Virus record (IMG/VR): IMGVR_UViG_3300010397_000013
Span: 1 to 56,196 of that record
DNA: 56,196 nt
DNA from: a virus
Strand: one strand, 5' to 3'
The number at the start of each line of letters is the position of its first letter. Position 1 is the first letter of the stretch. The notes beneath the pieces are model-generated. The model was not told the origin of the DNA. It made no database searches and was given only the letters and a program-made list of their open reading frames with translations. Of the stretch, positions 26,124-33,750 are shown one piece after another. The position numbers and the translations under genes are program-made.

Positions 26124-27797
26124 ATGCCCGGTTGTCCAGACCCTACAGTGATTTCGGCCTGTAATTTTTCACAATTCCTCGTGGATCAAATGCCGGTCTA
26201 TGATCGTCTCATTTTGGAAGATATTACGCCAGTGGACTCATGGATACTCAATATGAAGACTGGAACTTTTTCTTCATATAGTGGCGTAGAGCACACGTTA
26301 GACCGTTTCAATGACGTGTGGCCCGACACCACCAAGCAATGGGATCGCACCCAATCCGGTAATTGCCTTGGAACACCTTGCGATAAGGCACGTCATAGCA
26401 TCGGCTGGGGCGCTACTCGGTTGAGTTACTTCCTTGAGGAACAAAGCTGGAAGACTCCATTGCTTTGCTACGACCAGGAGATGCACATCACTCATGCTCG
26501 TGAACATTTCCGCCAGATCATCAGCGACATTCTAAAGCCTTCGACTGCCGCGATTATGTCCAGCTTCATGCGCAAACGCGCCTTGATCAACGCTGGCAAG
26601 AAATGGGCGGCTAACAAAACCCAAAGCGATTTCACATTCACATTCTCAGTTGGACCAAATGGCGATGAAGAAATCTTCTTTGACACATCGGTAGCACCGA
26701 ACATCGGCGGCACAGACGCCACTGGCCTTGGGTTGCTTACTCCACAGATGTTGCAACGCCGGTTTGAGCCGCTCATGCGCATTGGTTACGGCGGCAAGAA
26801 TCCATTCAAAGAAACCGCTCCGTTCATTGAGTTGGTAACAGACATTGCCACTTGCTGGAGCCTTGATCGATTAGGTGGATCGGTTGGTGTTGGTGGAGGC
26901 AATAACCCCAATGTGCAAGCCAACTGGCGCTTTGAAGAATGGGGTTCAGCCAATAAGTATTGGCGCTATGGCTACTCCGGGCAGCTTGGCAACTTCATGG
27001 TTCGCACCGATTGGGCTGGCCTGCGCTTCAATTACAAGCAGGACTTGGGCGCTGGCAGTGCTCCCAATCGTTACCGCTATCAGGTTGTGTTGCCCTACAA
27101 GAACGTGCCTTCTACGGGTGCTGGCGGGGCTGCTGGTCTGCGCCGTATCGCTAATCCTGACTTCGACGCTGCGCAATATGCGATCAGCTACATCTGGCAC
27201 AAGATGGGTATGGAAGCCTTGGTTGCCGATGCTACTCCGGTTAATCCTGAGATGCCATATTCCAGCCGTAACTTCGGCGGCAAATGGCAGTTCGTCATGG
27301 ATAACCTTGGCGAAGACGAAAATGGCCGCGCTATCGAGAACTTCCTGCGCAACAAAGGAATGTTCGTGGCTGACTTCAAACTGGCTATTCGCCCGTTGAT
27401 GACCGAGTTCGTGGAAGGCATCTTCCATAAACGCGAACCGATGTGCGTCTATGTCGTGCAGCCGTGCAACAGCGACCCTGGCTATCCTTCTCAAGATTAC
27501 AATTCGGCCAATGGCGATTGCGACACCACCTATGAGCTTACGTTCACCCCGAACAAAGCAATTCATGGGGACGGCAGTGCGCAGACCTACGAGATCGCTC
27601 AGGACACCATTGTTTGCGATGGTTCACCCGTCAGCCATGCTGCTATTACTGGCACCACTACATTGGCGGCATTGGTGACACAGTTAAACACTTACGCTGA
27701 CTTCCTTGGCACATGGTCCGTTTCCGGCAGCAACATTGTCGTGGCCGGCACGACTTGCGCTAATCTGGAAATGAACTTCCTGGAGCACGTGGCTTAA
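26124..27797 (+). CDS. Major capsid protein, 557 aa
   Basis: Single long gene in the head operon after portal and scaffold, with its own long leader and followed by a strong terminator, as expected for the most abundant virion protein. The chain mixes alpha and beta with several aromatic-rich segments (FEEWGSANKYWRYGYSGQLG, YVVQPCNSDPGYPSQDYNS). Cysteines are frequent at both ends (CPDPTVISACN; CDTTYEL). The family cannot be pinned to HK97 fold by eye, and the C-terminal ~110 residues look like a separate beta domain. The call rests on position, size and context. Confidence 0.75.
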   Translation: MPGCPDPTVISACNFSQFLVDQMPVYDRLILEDITPVDSWILNMKTGTFSSYSGVEHTLDRFNDVWPDTTKQWDRTQSGNCLGTPCDKARHSIGWGATRLSYFLEEQSWKTPLLCYDQEMHITHAREHFRQIISDILKPSTAAIMSSFMRKRALINAGKKWAANKTQSDFTFTFSVGPNGDEEIFFDTSVAPNIGGTDATGLGLLTPQMLQRRFEPLMRIGYGGKNPFKETAPFIELVTDIATCWSLDRLGGSVGVGGGNNPNVQANWRFEEWGSANKYWRYGYSGQLGNFMVRTDWAGLRFNYKQDLGAGSAPNRYRYQVVLPYKNVPSTGAGGAAGLRRIANPDFDAAQYAISYIWHKMGMEALVADATPVNPEMPYSSRNFGGKWQFVMDNLGEDENGRAIENFLRNKGMFVADFKLAIRPLMTEFVEGIFHKREPMCVYVVQPCNSDPGYPSQDYNSANGDCDTTYELTFTPNKAIHGDGSAQTYEIAQDTIVCDGSPVSHAAITGTTTLAALVTQLNTYADFLGTWSVSGSNIVVAGTTCANLEMNFLEHVA

Positions 27798-27808
27798 AAC
27801 CGTCCGTG

Positions 27809-27843
27809 AAGGGGTTGGGTGCTTGATAAGTGCCCAACCCCTT
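27809..27843 (+). terminator. Rho-independent-like terminator after the capsid gene
   Basis: An 11-bp perfect stem AAGGGGTTGGG (27809-27819) with CCCAACCCCTT (27833-27843) and a 13-nt loop. The T tract is short (CTTTACAC), so termination may be partial, which would give high capsid expression and lower expression downstream. Confidence 0.72.
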
Positions 27844-27890
27844 TACACAATGAAACCGCTTCTAATCAAGTGGATGGAAGCCCCAAAAAT

Positions 27891-28181
27891 ATGGCTGATT
27901 TCTATAACGACGAAGCCGGTCCAAGCGAGGCACAGGAAGCACCCGAATCTGTGGAAGACAAGGATGAAGGAGAACAAACCGCGCTGGTCAACCAATCACT
28001 GTGTCCGGGGATGAAGGTTGGATCTAAGTTCGAGGTCGAAGTGGTTAGTGTTCTCGATGATGAGTACGAGATTTCATATCTCAAAAAAGACGAAAAAGAA
28101 GAAGAAAAGCCAAACCGATCCACCATGGAAGAATCAGAGGATCGGTTAGGGGCCATGGCTGTTCCACCATCGGAGGCATAA
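27891..28181 (+). CDS. Acidic small head-operon protein, 96 aa
   Basis: Starts at ATG 27891 (MADFYNDEAGPSEAQEAPES). The product is very acidic and mostly disordered, with a short beta segment KFEVEVVSVLDDEYEISYLK. I recall small acidic proteins of this kind following phage capsid genes. It may be a cement or assembly factor, by context only. A longer frame from 27819 overlaps the terminator and is unlikely. Confidence 0.62.
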   Translation: MADFYNDEAGPSEAQEAPESVEDKDEGEQTALVNQSLCPGMKVGSKFEVEVVSVLDDEYEISYLKKDEKEEEKPNRSTMEESEDRLGAMAVPPSEA

Positions 28182-28182
28182 C

Positions 28183-28572
28183 GTGGCCTGCGATATAACA
28201 ACCTTGCTTAGCAATGCCAGTTGTTGGCAGTGCTTACCCCCAGGACAATGGAACCTGATCCGGCTCAGCTTATTGTGCAGGATCGCAAATGGAGATGATA
28301 GCGTGTGTGATGTTGAAACTCTTTTGGCGGAAGCATCCTGTTTCCAGTGTTTACCGGCAGGTCAGCAGCAATTGATCGAACTTTCATTACTCTGCCAAAT
28401 TGCCACTAATGGCGGCGGGGGTGGTGGAGGTTCAGACTTCAATTCTGATGGCGTCATTGACCCTGTGGCTGCACCAACCGATCCTACAAAAACAAATCTC
28501 TACACCAATACCGCTGCTGGCACATTGTGGATATGGCCAGCCGGGGGAGCAGCGTGGCAGCAAATAGTCTGA
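28183..28572 (+). CDS. Protein with a duplicated Cys motif and Gly linker, 129 aa
   Basis: GTG at 28183 lies 1 bp after the previous stop. Two copies of one motif occur: ASCWQCLPPGQWNLIRLSLL and ASCFQCLPAGQQQLIELSLL, separated by about 40 residues, each with a Cys-x-x-Cys. A run of eight glycines then leads to an aspartate-rich end (DFNSDGVIDPVAAPTDP). I have seen 'C..CLP.G....I...LLC.I' repeats in phage head/tail regions. Probably a virion accessory protein. Confidence 0.62.
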   Translation: MACDITTLLSNASCWQCLPPGQWNLIRLSLLCRIANGDDSVCDVETLLAEASCFQCLPAGQQQLIELSLLCQIATNGGGGGGGSDFNSDGVIDPVAAPTDPTKTNLYTNTAAGTLWIWPAGGAAWQQIV

Positions 28573-28577
28573 TTTCT

Positions 28578-30425
28578 ATGAAACACAAAATCTGGTGGTT
28601 TTTAGCAGGTATCGTGTGCTTGCTATTTGCGGTAGAAGCAATTCCAGCACCAAGCCCAACCATTTACGTGCCTTGGCCAGCAGTGATTGGAACGAATGAA
28701 ATTCAGGTCAACACAAGCGCGGCTACCAGCAAGATGCGCATTGGTCCCGCAACCCCCATCAGCCAAATCGCCTCCAACGCCGCGCAGAATGTGGTGAATG
28801 CGAGTGCGGTTTGGACGAACGATGGTTCAATCACGTATCCGATTGTCCAACAAGCAGTCTATATACAGTCCGAAAAAGGGTTATGGATTGGTGACAGCAA
28901 TGCTCTCAGAAATTTGCTAGGCTCATGGACATCTTCGGGACAAACCATCTCGTCTGTCCTGAGCGGGGATAGTGGGCATCAGTATAATGGATTCACGTTT
29001 GGTTACGCCAACAGCGGAACGAATGTTTACATCCAAGCAACAAGCTCGTCAGGTGATCCGCACATGGACTTCCTGATGTACGTAAACACCAATAACGTTG
29101 GTCACAACTACGATCTGGACATAGACCTTAATCGTAGTTTGATCGGTTTAAGTTCCACCGATAGCCAGAGCCGTTTTGTTATCGCAAACGGTGATGCGTT
29201 CTCAACCGGCAATATGCTGTTGGCGACGTTGAGGGGAATCTTGAAAATGGCACTTGGAACCAATGGGTCACTCTTTATCGCGGGTACAATCACCAACACC
29301 GCCCTCTCGCCATCCAAACTCGTTGCCACCGGCACCGGCACAAACCTGACCAGCAGCGCCTATGGCGACAGCGACATTGCCGGATGGCTTGCGACCAGCA
29401 ATAGCTTCGTCAAGATTCAAAACGGCACCGCGAACGCGCTGATTGAAACCAACTCTACGTTAATCGGCGCGGTGGCTCGCCCTGCCACTGGCGCAACCAC
29501 GCCCGCATTCGCCGTGGGCAACACCAACCTGAGCAGCACCAACCTATATGTAGGCACAAATGGTAATGTGGGGATCAATACGAATGCGCCCTCAGTGCCG
29601 CTCGAAGTTACCGGACCAAGCGGCACCGCAAATATTCTTACCGTGACAAGCAATGGAAACCCCATTGTCCATATTGCACCCTACGGTATTCGTGTTCGTA
29701 CACCATCATCAAACCCAAGCATCCCTGAAATTGCCTCCATCTCAGGCACCAATACTGGAATTTCATTTAATACTTCGGCCCCAAACATAACGTTCTTAGT
29801 GAACAGCGCACAGGCAGCAATGGTTGACGCAACAGGATTTGGAGTTCTTTCTGGTGGTGCATTTACTTTTGTAAACAACTCCTCAACGATCAACGCCAAT
29901 CCTGGCACAAAGATTGTCTCGCCACGTTTAGGAAGCGTGATAGTTAGCAATGCAGTGGCTCTAACAGCTTACAGCCTCGGCGGAACCATTTGCGTGTCGA
30001 ATAACCCGATAGCAAGTGCAGGTGCCTCACAAACCAACCTTATCACTTTTACGGTTAAGGCGAACACTCTCACCAACAACGGAGACCGCATCAAAGCCCG
30101 ATGGTCTGGTCGATTTGGTGCGACCGCAAATACCAAAGACCTTTTCGTAATCTTTGGATCAGAGACAATTCTGGACACTTCGGCACAAATTGTGAACTCC
30201 GGTGCATGGACTGTCGAAGCGGAGATAATCCGAACAGGCAATACCTCTCAAGCCGCTTCTGCTGAGTTTCACGGTGCGGGTGTTACTCTTTTCACAACTG
30301 CTGCGGCAGTGGATTTAGTTCAGACCAACGGTATCGCAACTGTGCTCAAAATGATGAGCACGGCTGCTGGAGATGGAGACGTAACAAACAGGACCATGAC
30401 AGTTGAATTTTACCCTGCACCGTGA
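28578..30425 (+). CDS. Tail fibre / host-recognition protein with a signal-peptide-like N-terminus, 615 aa
   Basis: The start at ATG 28578 yields a Sec-type leader (KHKIWWFLAGIVCLLFAVEA) ahead of an Ala/Ser/Thr/Asn-rich, beta-repeat body. Repeated phrases of the NLYVGTNGNVGINTNAPSVP type match the 'GNVGIGT..P...LEV' strand repeats of phage tail fibres and long-tail spikes. The C-terminal part (VVSNAVALTAYSLGGTICVS, TFTVKANTLTNNGDRIKARW) is beta-rich. A leader on a virion fibre is unusual; it might export the protein or simply be a membrane-like N-terminus used in assembly. Confidence 0.75.
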   Translation: MKHKIWWFLAGIVCLLFAVEAIPAPSPTIYVPWPAVIGTNEIQVNTSAATSKMRIGPATPISQIASNAAQNVVNASAVWTNDGSITYPIVQQAVYIQSEKGLWIGDSNALRNLLGSWTSSGQTISSVLSGDSGHQYNGFTFGYANSGTNVYIQATSSSGDPHMDFLMYVNTNNVGHNYDLDIDLNRSLIGLSSTDSQSRFVIANGDAFSTGNMLLATLRGILKMALGTNGSLFIAGTITNTALSPSKLVATGTGTNLTSSAYGDSDIAGWLATSNSFVKIQNGTANALIETNSTLIGAVARPATGATTPAFAVGNTNLSSTNLYVGTNGNVGINTNAPSVPLEVTGPSGTANILTVTSNGNPIVHIAPYGIRVRTPSSNPSIPEIASISGTNTGISFNTSAPNITFLVNSAQAAMVDATGFGVLSGGAFTFVNNSSTINANPGTKIVSPRLGSVIVSNAVALTAYSLGGTICVSNNPIASAGASQTNLITFTVKANTLTNNGDRIKARWSGRFGATANTKDLFVIFGSETILDTSAQIVNSGAWTVEAEIIRTGNTSQAASAEFHGAGVTLFTTAAAVDLVQTNGIATVLKMMSTAAGDGDVTNRTMTVEFYPAP

Positions 30426-30427
30426 GC

Positions 30428-30970
30428 TTACGGCTTCCATGTTTCAAATCTGACCACATCGCTAACGATGGTTTGGTCAACTCCAAATTGCGCCCCAAGT
30501 TCCTCTTGGCTGTAATCGCCAGTCGCATACAGTGCTCGAATTTGTTCCGCTTTCTGCATCGTCAGCTTTGCCGAGTTGCACTGTTCCCCAACATGTCTTG
30601 GGGGCTTTACAAGTCGCCCTTTTCTCATGGCGTCCATGGTATTATCCATGTGTGTGCCAAGGAAAAGATGATCCGGGTTTACACAGCGGCGGTTGTCGCA
30701 TTTGTGGAGCACAAAAAGATCGCCGACCTCTCCGTGGTGCAGGAACCAAGAAACACGATGGACGTAGAGCACTCCACCCAGGCGCCCATTCTTGCTGATT
30801 ATTGCGTATCCATTGGGGATAAGACAACCTGCCCACTCCCAACATTTTCCAAGTTCGGGAGTGTGGGGTTGAACCGCTCCATCCTTATTCGCCTTACTCC
30901 AAAAGCGGTTGAGAAACGTTTTGGAAAATCCTTGAGCTTGCAGGAACTCCTGCGTAATTTCATTTCGCAT
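30428..30970 (-). CDS. HNH endonuclease, minus strand, 180 aa
   Basis: The HNH core is HRVSWFLHHGEV, LHKCDNRRCVNPDHLFLGTH and MDNTMDAMRKGR, the classic phage homing-endonuclease layout with paired Cys and His. Downstream, an HTH-like segment (ALYATGDYSQEELGAQFGVD) could bind the target DNA. It lies head-to-head with the tail fibre stop (2 bp) in the opposite direction to its surroundings, and a strong hairpin follows. It looks like a mobile insertion between virion and lysis/secretion genes. Confidence 0.8.
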   Translation of the reverse strand: MRNEITQEFLQAQGFSKTFLNRFWSKANKDGAVQPHTPELGKCWEWAGCLIPNGYAIISKNGRLGGVLYVHRVSWFLHHGEVGDLFVLHKCDNRRCVNPDHLFLGTHMDNTMDAMRKGRLVKPPRHVGEQCNSAKLTMQKAEQIRALYATGDYSQEELGAQFGVDQTIVSDVVRFETWKP

Positions 30971-30998
30971 TCGATCAGTTTGGTTGATTGTTTGTCAC

Positions 30999-31036
30999 GC
31001 CTTCGGTTGTTCGTTCAACGCGAAGGCACTTTTATT
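30999..31036 (+). terminator. Intrinsic terminator-like hairpin
   Basis: GCCTTCG followed by GTTG (30999-31009) pairs with CAAC-g-CGAAGGC (31016-31027), an 11-bp stem with one bulge and a 6-nt loop, followed by ACTTTTATT. It fits a plus-strand terminator before the secreted-protein cluster. Confidence 0.65.
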
Positions 31037-31065
31037 ATGGCTCAAACTGAAGCATTTTCGCAAGC

Positions 31066-31429
31066 ATGAAAACTCTCCTTGCCCTACTCCTAACCGCGCT
31101 CTCGTGCTTCGTGGCACAGCAACCGCCTACGACGTGGAAAGCCTACTTTTGGGGCGGAAACCAATACCGCCCTGTGGCGGCAGACACCAGCTTCGCTTTC
31201 CGCACCGAGGGCAGCAAAGACGCCTTCTGTGCTTTCTTGATACTGGTCCAATTCCCAGGGCCACAGCGCAGCCGACCCCGCTTACACGGCAGCATTTCAG
31301 GCAGTGGTGGCGAACGTGATGCAATCTGGCCTAGCACTTTCTGGAGGAAGTTTTTACGACACGGGAGTGGCGATTATGCCTAACACTGGAACGGCTCACT
31401 TTGACCTGAACAGCTTCATCGCCCAATGA
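31066..31429 (+). CDS. Secreted-protein gene with a +1 frameshift
   Basis: The first frame starts at ATG 31066 with a Sec-type leader (MKTLLALLLTALSCFVAQQP) and a mature start TTWKAYFWGGNQYRPVAADT. Around 31237 it appears to shift: the +1 frame, open from 31241 to TGA 31427-31429, reads YWSNSQGHSAADPAYTAAFQ and GLALSGGSFYDTGVAIMPNT, which joins smoothly. The frame used at the end also overlaps the next start by ATGA. Read as one protein of about 120 residues it looks intact, so it is either a one-base insertion (mutation or sequencing error) or a programmed frameshift. Confidence 0.55.
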
Positions 31430-31773
31430 CCGAGGACGAAACCAACTGCCAGCGGTTGTCGAAACTCGAAGCCGAGTTGAAGGCCGAACGTGAGTTGCGC
31501 CTTGCCTTGCGCGATCTGTTTGACGAACGTGATAAAGCCAACAAAGAAGCGATCAAAGCCGCCTTCGCGTCGGCAGAGAAAGCCAATGACAAAACCGATC
31601 AAGGCTTGAAAGAATACAAACTTGCCAGCAACGAATGGAGGGCGACGGTGAACGATCTCGTCACCCGCATCAGCGCAAAGGGTGAGGGACTGCATCAAGG
31701 TTGGGCTTTCCTTTTGGGTTTAGTCGGTCTGGCAGGAACAATCACCGCCATCGTTTTGGCGTTTAGAAAGTGA
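31426..31773 (+). CDS. Coiled-coil protein with a C-terminal membrane segment, 115 aa
   Basis: Starts at ATG 31426 overlapping the previous stop. Residues 5-80 are charged and heptad-like (LSKLEAELKAERELRLALRD); the C-terminus is hydrophobic (GWAFLLGLVGLAGTITAIVL) ending in RK. This is the layout of a tail-anchored membrane protein, sometimes seen for holin-like or inner-membrane spanin partners. No specific family recognised. Confidence 0.6.
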   Translation: MTEDETNCQRLSKLEAELKAERELRLALRDLFDERDKANKEAIKAAFASAEKANDKTDQGLKEYKLASNEWRATVNDLVTRISAKGEGLHQGWAFLLGLVGLAGTITAIVLAFRK

Positions 31774-31780
31774 GAAAATT

Positions 31781-31930
31781 ATGAGCACTATACTTTTGGC
31801 ACTCTGGGTGATCTTGTTTGGCGTCATGGCACTCTTTCCATCGCAAGTGCCGAACTGGATTGTGCCATTCACAGCCATCGCAGTTGGCCTTATCGTTCTT
31901 GTTGGTGCCTGGCGAAGTCCAAAAACTTGA
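31781..31930 (+). CDS. Two-segment small membrane protein (holin-like), 49 aa
   Basis: ATG at 31781, TGA at 31928-31930. It holds two hydrophobic stretches (TILLALWVILFGVMALF and VPFTAIAVGLIVLVGAW) separated by a short polar turn and ends in WRSPKT. Size and two-span layout are compatible with a small class II-like holin, though many unrelated small membrane proteins look alike. Preceded by AAAATT without a strong Shine-Dalgarno. Below the usual size cut-off of automatic annotation. Confidence 0.6.
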   Translation: MSTILLALWVILFGVMALFPSQVPNWIVPFTAIAVGLIVLVGAWRSPKT

Positions 31931-31936
31931 TGCGTC

Positions 31937-32095
31937 ATGGAAGAACCGCACAAGGACGTGCCGAAACGCTCCAAGGGCGACAAGGACTTTATTTCAGAGT
32001 GCCAATGGTGGGTGAGAGAAGGTAAAAAAGAACACGATGAAAAGCATAAAAACGACAATCGGCGGAGCGTTGGGGACGTTAGGGACAAGCCTTAG
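31937..32095 (+). CDS. Doubtful small basic protein, 52 aa
   Basis: An ATG frame overlapping the next gene by 59 bp. It is strongly charged (EEPHKDVPKRSKGDKDFISE, EGKKEHDEKHKNDN), the last part overlapping the start of the 94-residue gene. It follows the 49-residue gene by 6 bp. The composition is protein-like, but overlap and short length leave it doubtful. Confidence 0.3.
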   Translation: MEEPHKDVPKRSKGDKDFISECQWWVREGKKEHDEKHKNDNRRSVGDVRDKP

Positions 32096-32321
32096 CGGTG
32101 TTGCGAGCATCAGCGCCATGTCTCAGTTTAATGGAAGTGGCAACATCACTAAGTTTACAATGGCTTGTGTAGCGACTGGCACGCTGCTTTCATGCCTTGG
32201 GAAGTTTTTCACCGCCCTGTTTGCAGCCGACAACAGCGAAGTTCAACGACGCTTAGTCGATCACGATGCGCAGATCGCCCAAATTAAAGAGGACACAACG
32301 CATACACAAAAACCGAAATGA
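32037..32321 (+). CDS. Small membrane protein, 94 aa
   Basis: Begins MKSIKTTIGGALGTLGTSLS with one N-terminal and one central hydrophobic segment (KFTMACVATGTLLSCLGKFF), then a charged helical tail (VQRRLVDHDAQIAQIKED). Such 'TTIGGALGTLGT' leaders occur in small phage membrane proteins of unknown role near lysis genes. Its stop overlaps the next ATG. Confidence 0.62.
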   Translation: MKSIKTTIGGALGTLGTSLSGVASISAMSQFNGSGNITKFTMACVATGTLLSCLGKFFTALFAADNSEVQRRLVDHDAQIAQIKEDTTHTQKPK

Positions 32322-32545
32322 CCCCATTGCAAGTATCACCAGCGCCATCGGTGCTTACTCCATCTGTTCACCGCCTTGATGAACATGGACGCAAGGCGAC
32401 CTTCATCATCGGCCAATTCGGCGCTGTGATCCCCGCGCCAAGCTGCAACAAAACTTTCCTCAGCAACCCAAAAGCGAGTCCGCTGCCTGTCGCATGTGGG
32501 CTTGAAGTAAGCTGTGTGCCTGCCTTAAAGGTTGCTGGGGATTAG
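32318..32545 (+). CDS. Hypothetical protein, 75 aa
   Basis: ATGA overlap with the previous gene. Pro/Val rich (PSVLTPSVHRLDEHGRKATF ... VIPAPSCNKTFLSNPKASPL) with two cysteines near the end. No family recognised; expressed with the secretion cluster by context. The csrA-like gene follows 2 bp later. Confidence 0.55.
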   Translation: MTPLQVSPAPSVLTPSVHRLDEHGRKATFIIGQFGAVIPAPSCNKTFLSNPKASPLPVACGLEVSCVPALKVAGD

Positions 32546-32547
32546 AA

Positions 32548-32754
32548 ATGTTGGTCATCTCCAGAAAAGCGAATGAATCATTCACCATCGGCGACAGCAT
32601 CACTGTAACCGTCTGCAATATTCGTCTGGACCAAGGCCAACCCATTGTCCGAATTGGGATTGACGCTCCGAAAGAACTCGCTATACATCGCTCCAATGCG
32701 AAAGCTAAGTATGAAAAACCTTCTGACCCTCCTTTTACTGGCAGCCACGATTAA
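32548..32754 (+). CDS. csrA: CsrA/RsmA-like RNA-binding regulator, 68 aa
   Basis: The product reads MLVISRKANESFTIGDSITV, followed by PIVRIGIDAPKELAIHR, matching CsrA along its core: an IGD turn near residues 14-16, VRIG, APKE, and the HR whose Arg (residue 48) corresponds to the RNA-contacting Arg44 of E. coli CsrA. Relative to E. coli CsrA there is a 4-residue insertion before VRIG. The usual C-terminal helix is replaced by NAKAKYEKPSDPPFTGSHD. CsrA dimers bind GGA motifs in 5' UTRs. Its ATG follows GGGGATTAGAA, and its 3' end overlaps the next start. Likely controls phage or host translation; a host-derived cargo gene is plausible. Confidence 0.85.
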   Translation: MLVISRKANESFTIGDSITVTVCNIRLDQGQPIVRIGIDAPKELAIHRSNAKAKYEKPSDPPFTGSHD

Positions 32755-33196
32755 CCTTTTGGCACAGGAACCGCCGATACCCCCACCGCCACAACCACTA
32801 TTGAACGCTGGAGGCAACGCAATTCCAGCCCCACCGATGCCAGTGCCGCCAGAGCCGGCAACACCCGGAACCGCTCATCAGTGTTGGCAGACGAACATTG
32901 TTTTCATTGACACAAACCTTTTGCTTGGCACACGCCTAAACCAAAAAGTGATGACGGCTGGTGTTGAAATCGTCCCTAAGCACTGCCCTAAAATCTGGTA
33001 CTTCGGCATCGTTAACGAAGAACGCCGTCAATGGTGTATCCACGAACATGAAGCAGCGGCATTCGAGGCCAGCCAGTTCGATCCCGGACTAACTCAGTTG
33101 TGGCGCACGAAATATTTCGTTGAGGATTTAATGGTGGTGAAACTTAAAAAACCTACACCGCGCCAATGGATCATCCCCGCACAGGTTTCTAAATGA
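32711..33196 (+). CDS. Secreted proline-rich protein, 161 aa
   Basis: At ATG 32711 the protein begins with a Sec-type leader (MKNLLTLLLLAATINLLAQE), followed by a Pro-rich spacer (PPIPPPPQPLLNAGGNAIPA), and a C-terminal domain with HQCW, KHCPKIWYFGIVNEERRQWC and a His/Glu rich IHEHEAAAF. An earlier in-frame start (32645) would lack the leader. It overlaps csrA by 44 bp. The HxxEH-like stretch raises a possible metal site, but no family was recognised. Confidence 0.6.
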   Translation: MKNLLTLLLLAATINLLAQEPPIPPPPQPLLNAGGNAIPAPPMPVPPEPATPGTAHQCWQTNIVFIDTNLLLGTRLNQKVMTAGVEIVPKHCPKIWYFGIVNEERRQWCIHEHEAAAFEASQFDPGLTQLWRTKYFVEDLMVVKLKKPTPRQWIIPAQVSK

Positions 33197-33504
33197 TCCG
33201 CGCACTGTTCATCTTCTTCACTTGTGGCGCGTTTGCACAGACGTTCGACGTAGTGCCAACTCAATGGACTTTTTCGCAGGTTGGCCAGGTGATGACCGTT
33301 CAAGCGTTGTTCCAATCTTCGGTGCCAGGCAGTTACTACTTGCTTCGTTCAACTGATTTAAGTTCATGGACAACCGTGGCTTGCCTTTCGGCCACGAACT
33401 ATGCCTTGCGCCAGATCACAACTCAATGTCCGATGGATACAACGCCGCGAAGTTATTTGCGTGTTGTGCGTGGGGGACTTACGGTAGGTTGTTGCTGCAA
33501 ATAA
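33193..33504 (+). CDS. Secreted beta-domain protein, 103 aa
   Basis: ATGA overlap with the previous gene. A short leader (MIRALFIFFTCGAFAQ) precedes FDVVPTQWTFSQVGQVMTVQ and YYLLRSTDLSSWTTVACLSA. The latter 'Y.L..STDL..W..V' motif is one I associate with secreted Verrucomicrobiota and related proteins; it ends with SYLRVVR. The last residues are Cys-rich (GGLTVGCCCK). Its stop precedes an odd 5-bp periodic tract. Confidence 0.6.
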   Translation: MIRALFIFFTCGAFAQTFDVVPTQWTFSQVGQVMTVQALFQSSVPGSYYLLRSTDLSSWTTVACLSATNYALRQITTQCPMDTTPRSYLRVVRGGLTVGCCCK

Positions 33505-33508
33505 AAAT

Positions 33509-33536
33509 GGTGAGACAGGTTTTACCCCATCTCACC
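33509..33536. terminator. Hairpin after the secreted-protein gene
   Basis: GGTGAGA (33509-33515) pairs with TCTCACC (33530-33536), with a smaller inner GGT/ACC pairing. There is no T-run, so intrinsic termination is uncertain; it might act as a border or weak terminator between converging genes. Confidence 0.4.
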
Positions 33537-33747
33537 GTACCCGACCGGACCCCGCCTAACAAAACAATACCGAACCTGACATGGCCTGACCATACCCCAA
33601 TCAACCTGACCAAGGCCCACCATTTCTCGCCATACCATAGAATTCCACTCCACAGACTACCGTTCCTTACCGGCCCGAAGGCCCGTACCGCACCTCGACA
33701 GAACTTAACCCAACTCACCAATCCATACCTTTACTTACCATGCCTCT
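33534..33747. repeat. Degenerate 5-bp periodic tract
   Basis: About 42 consecutive pentamers of the form ACCNN or a close variant (ACCGT, ACCCG, ACCGG, ACCCC, GCCTA, ... ACCTG, ACCAT), with one phase slip near 33690. The plus strand is poor in G and rich in C and A. It has no start or stop structure of a real gene, though both strands are open by chance of composition. It sits between two genes facing each other (stop at 33504 and stop at 33751). Role unknown. Confidence 0.75.
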
Positions 33748-33750
33748 AAA

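Noticed and set aside
26124-27797. A proven HK97-fold assignment for the capsid protein.
   Set aside because: Position and size support a capsid, but no fold-specific motif is visible by eye, so I left the fold open.
33366-33749. Open frames on both strands through the 5-bp periodic tract.
   Set aside because: They are open because of composition. The encoded sequences are low-complexity and repeat with the 5-bp period, and they have no sensible start or operon position.
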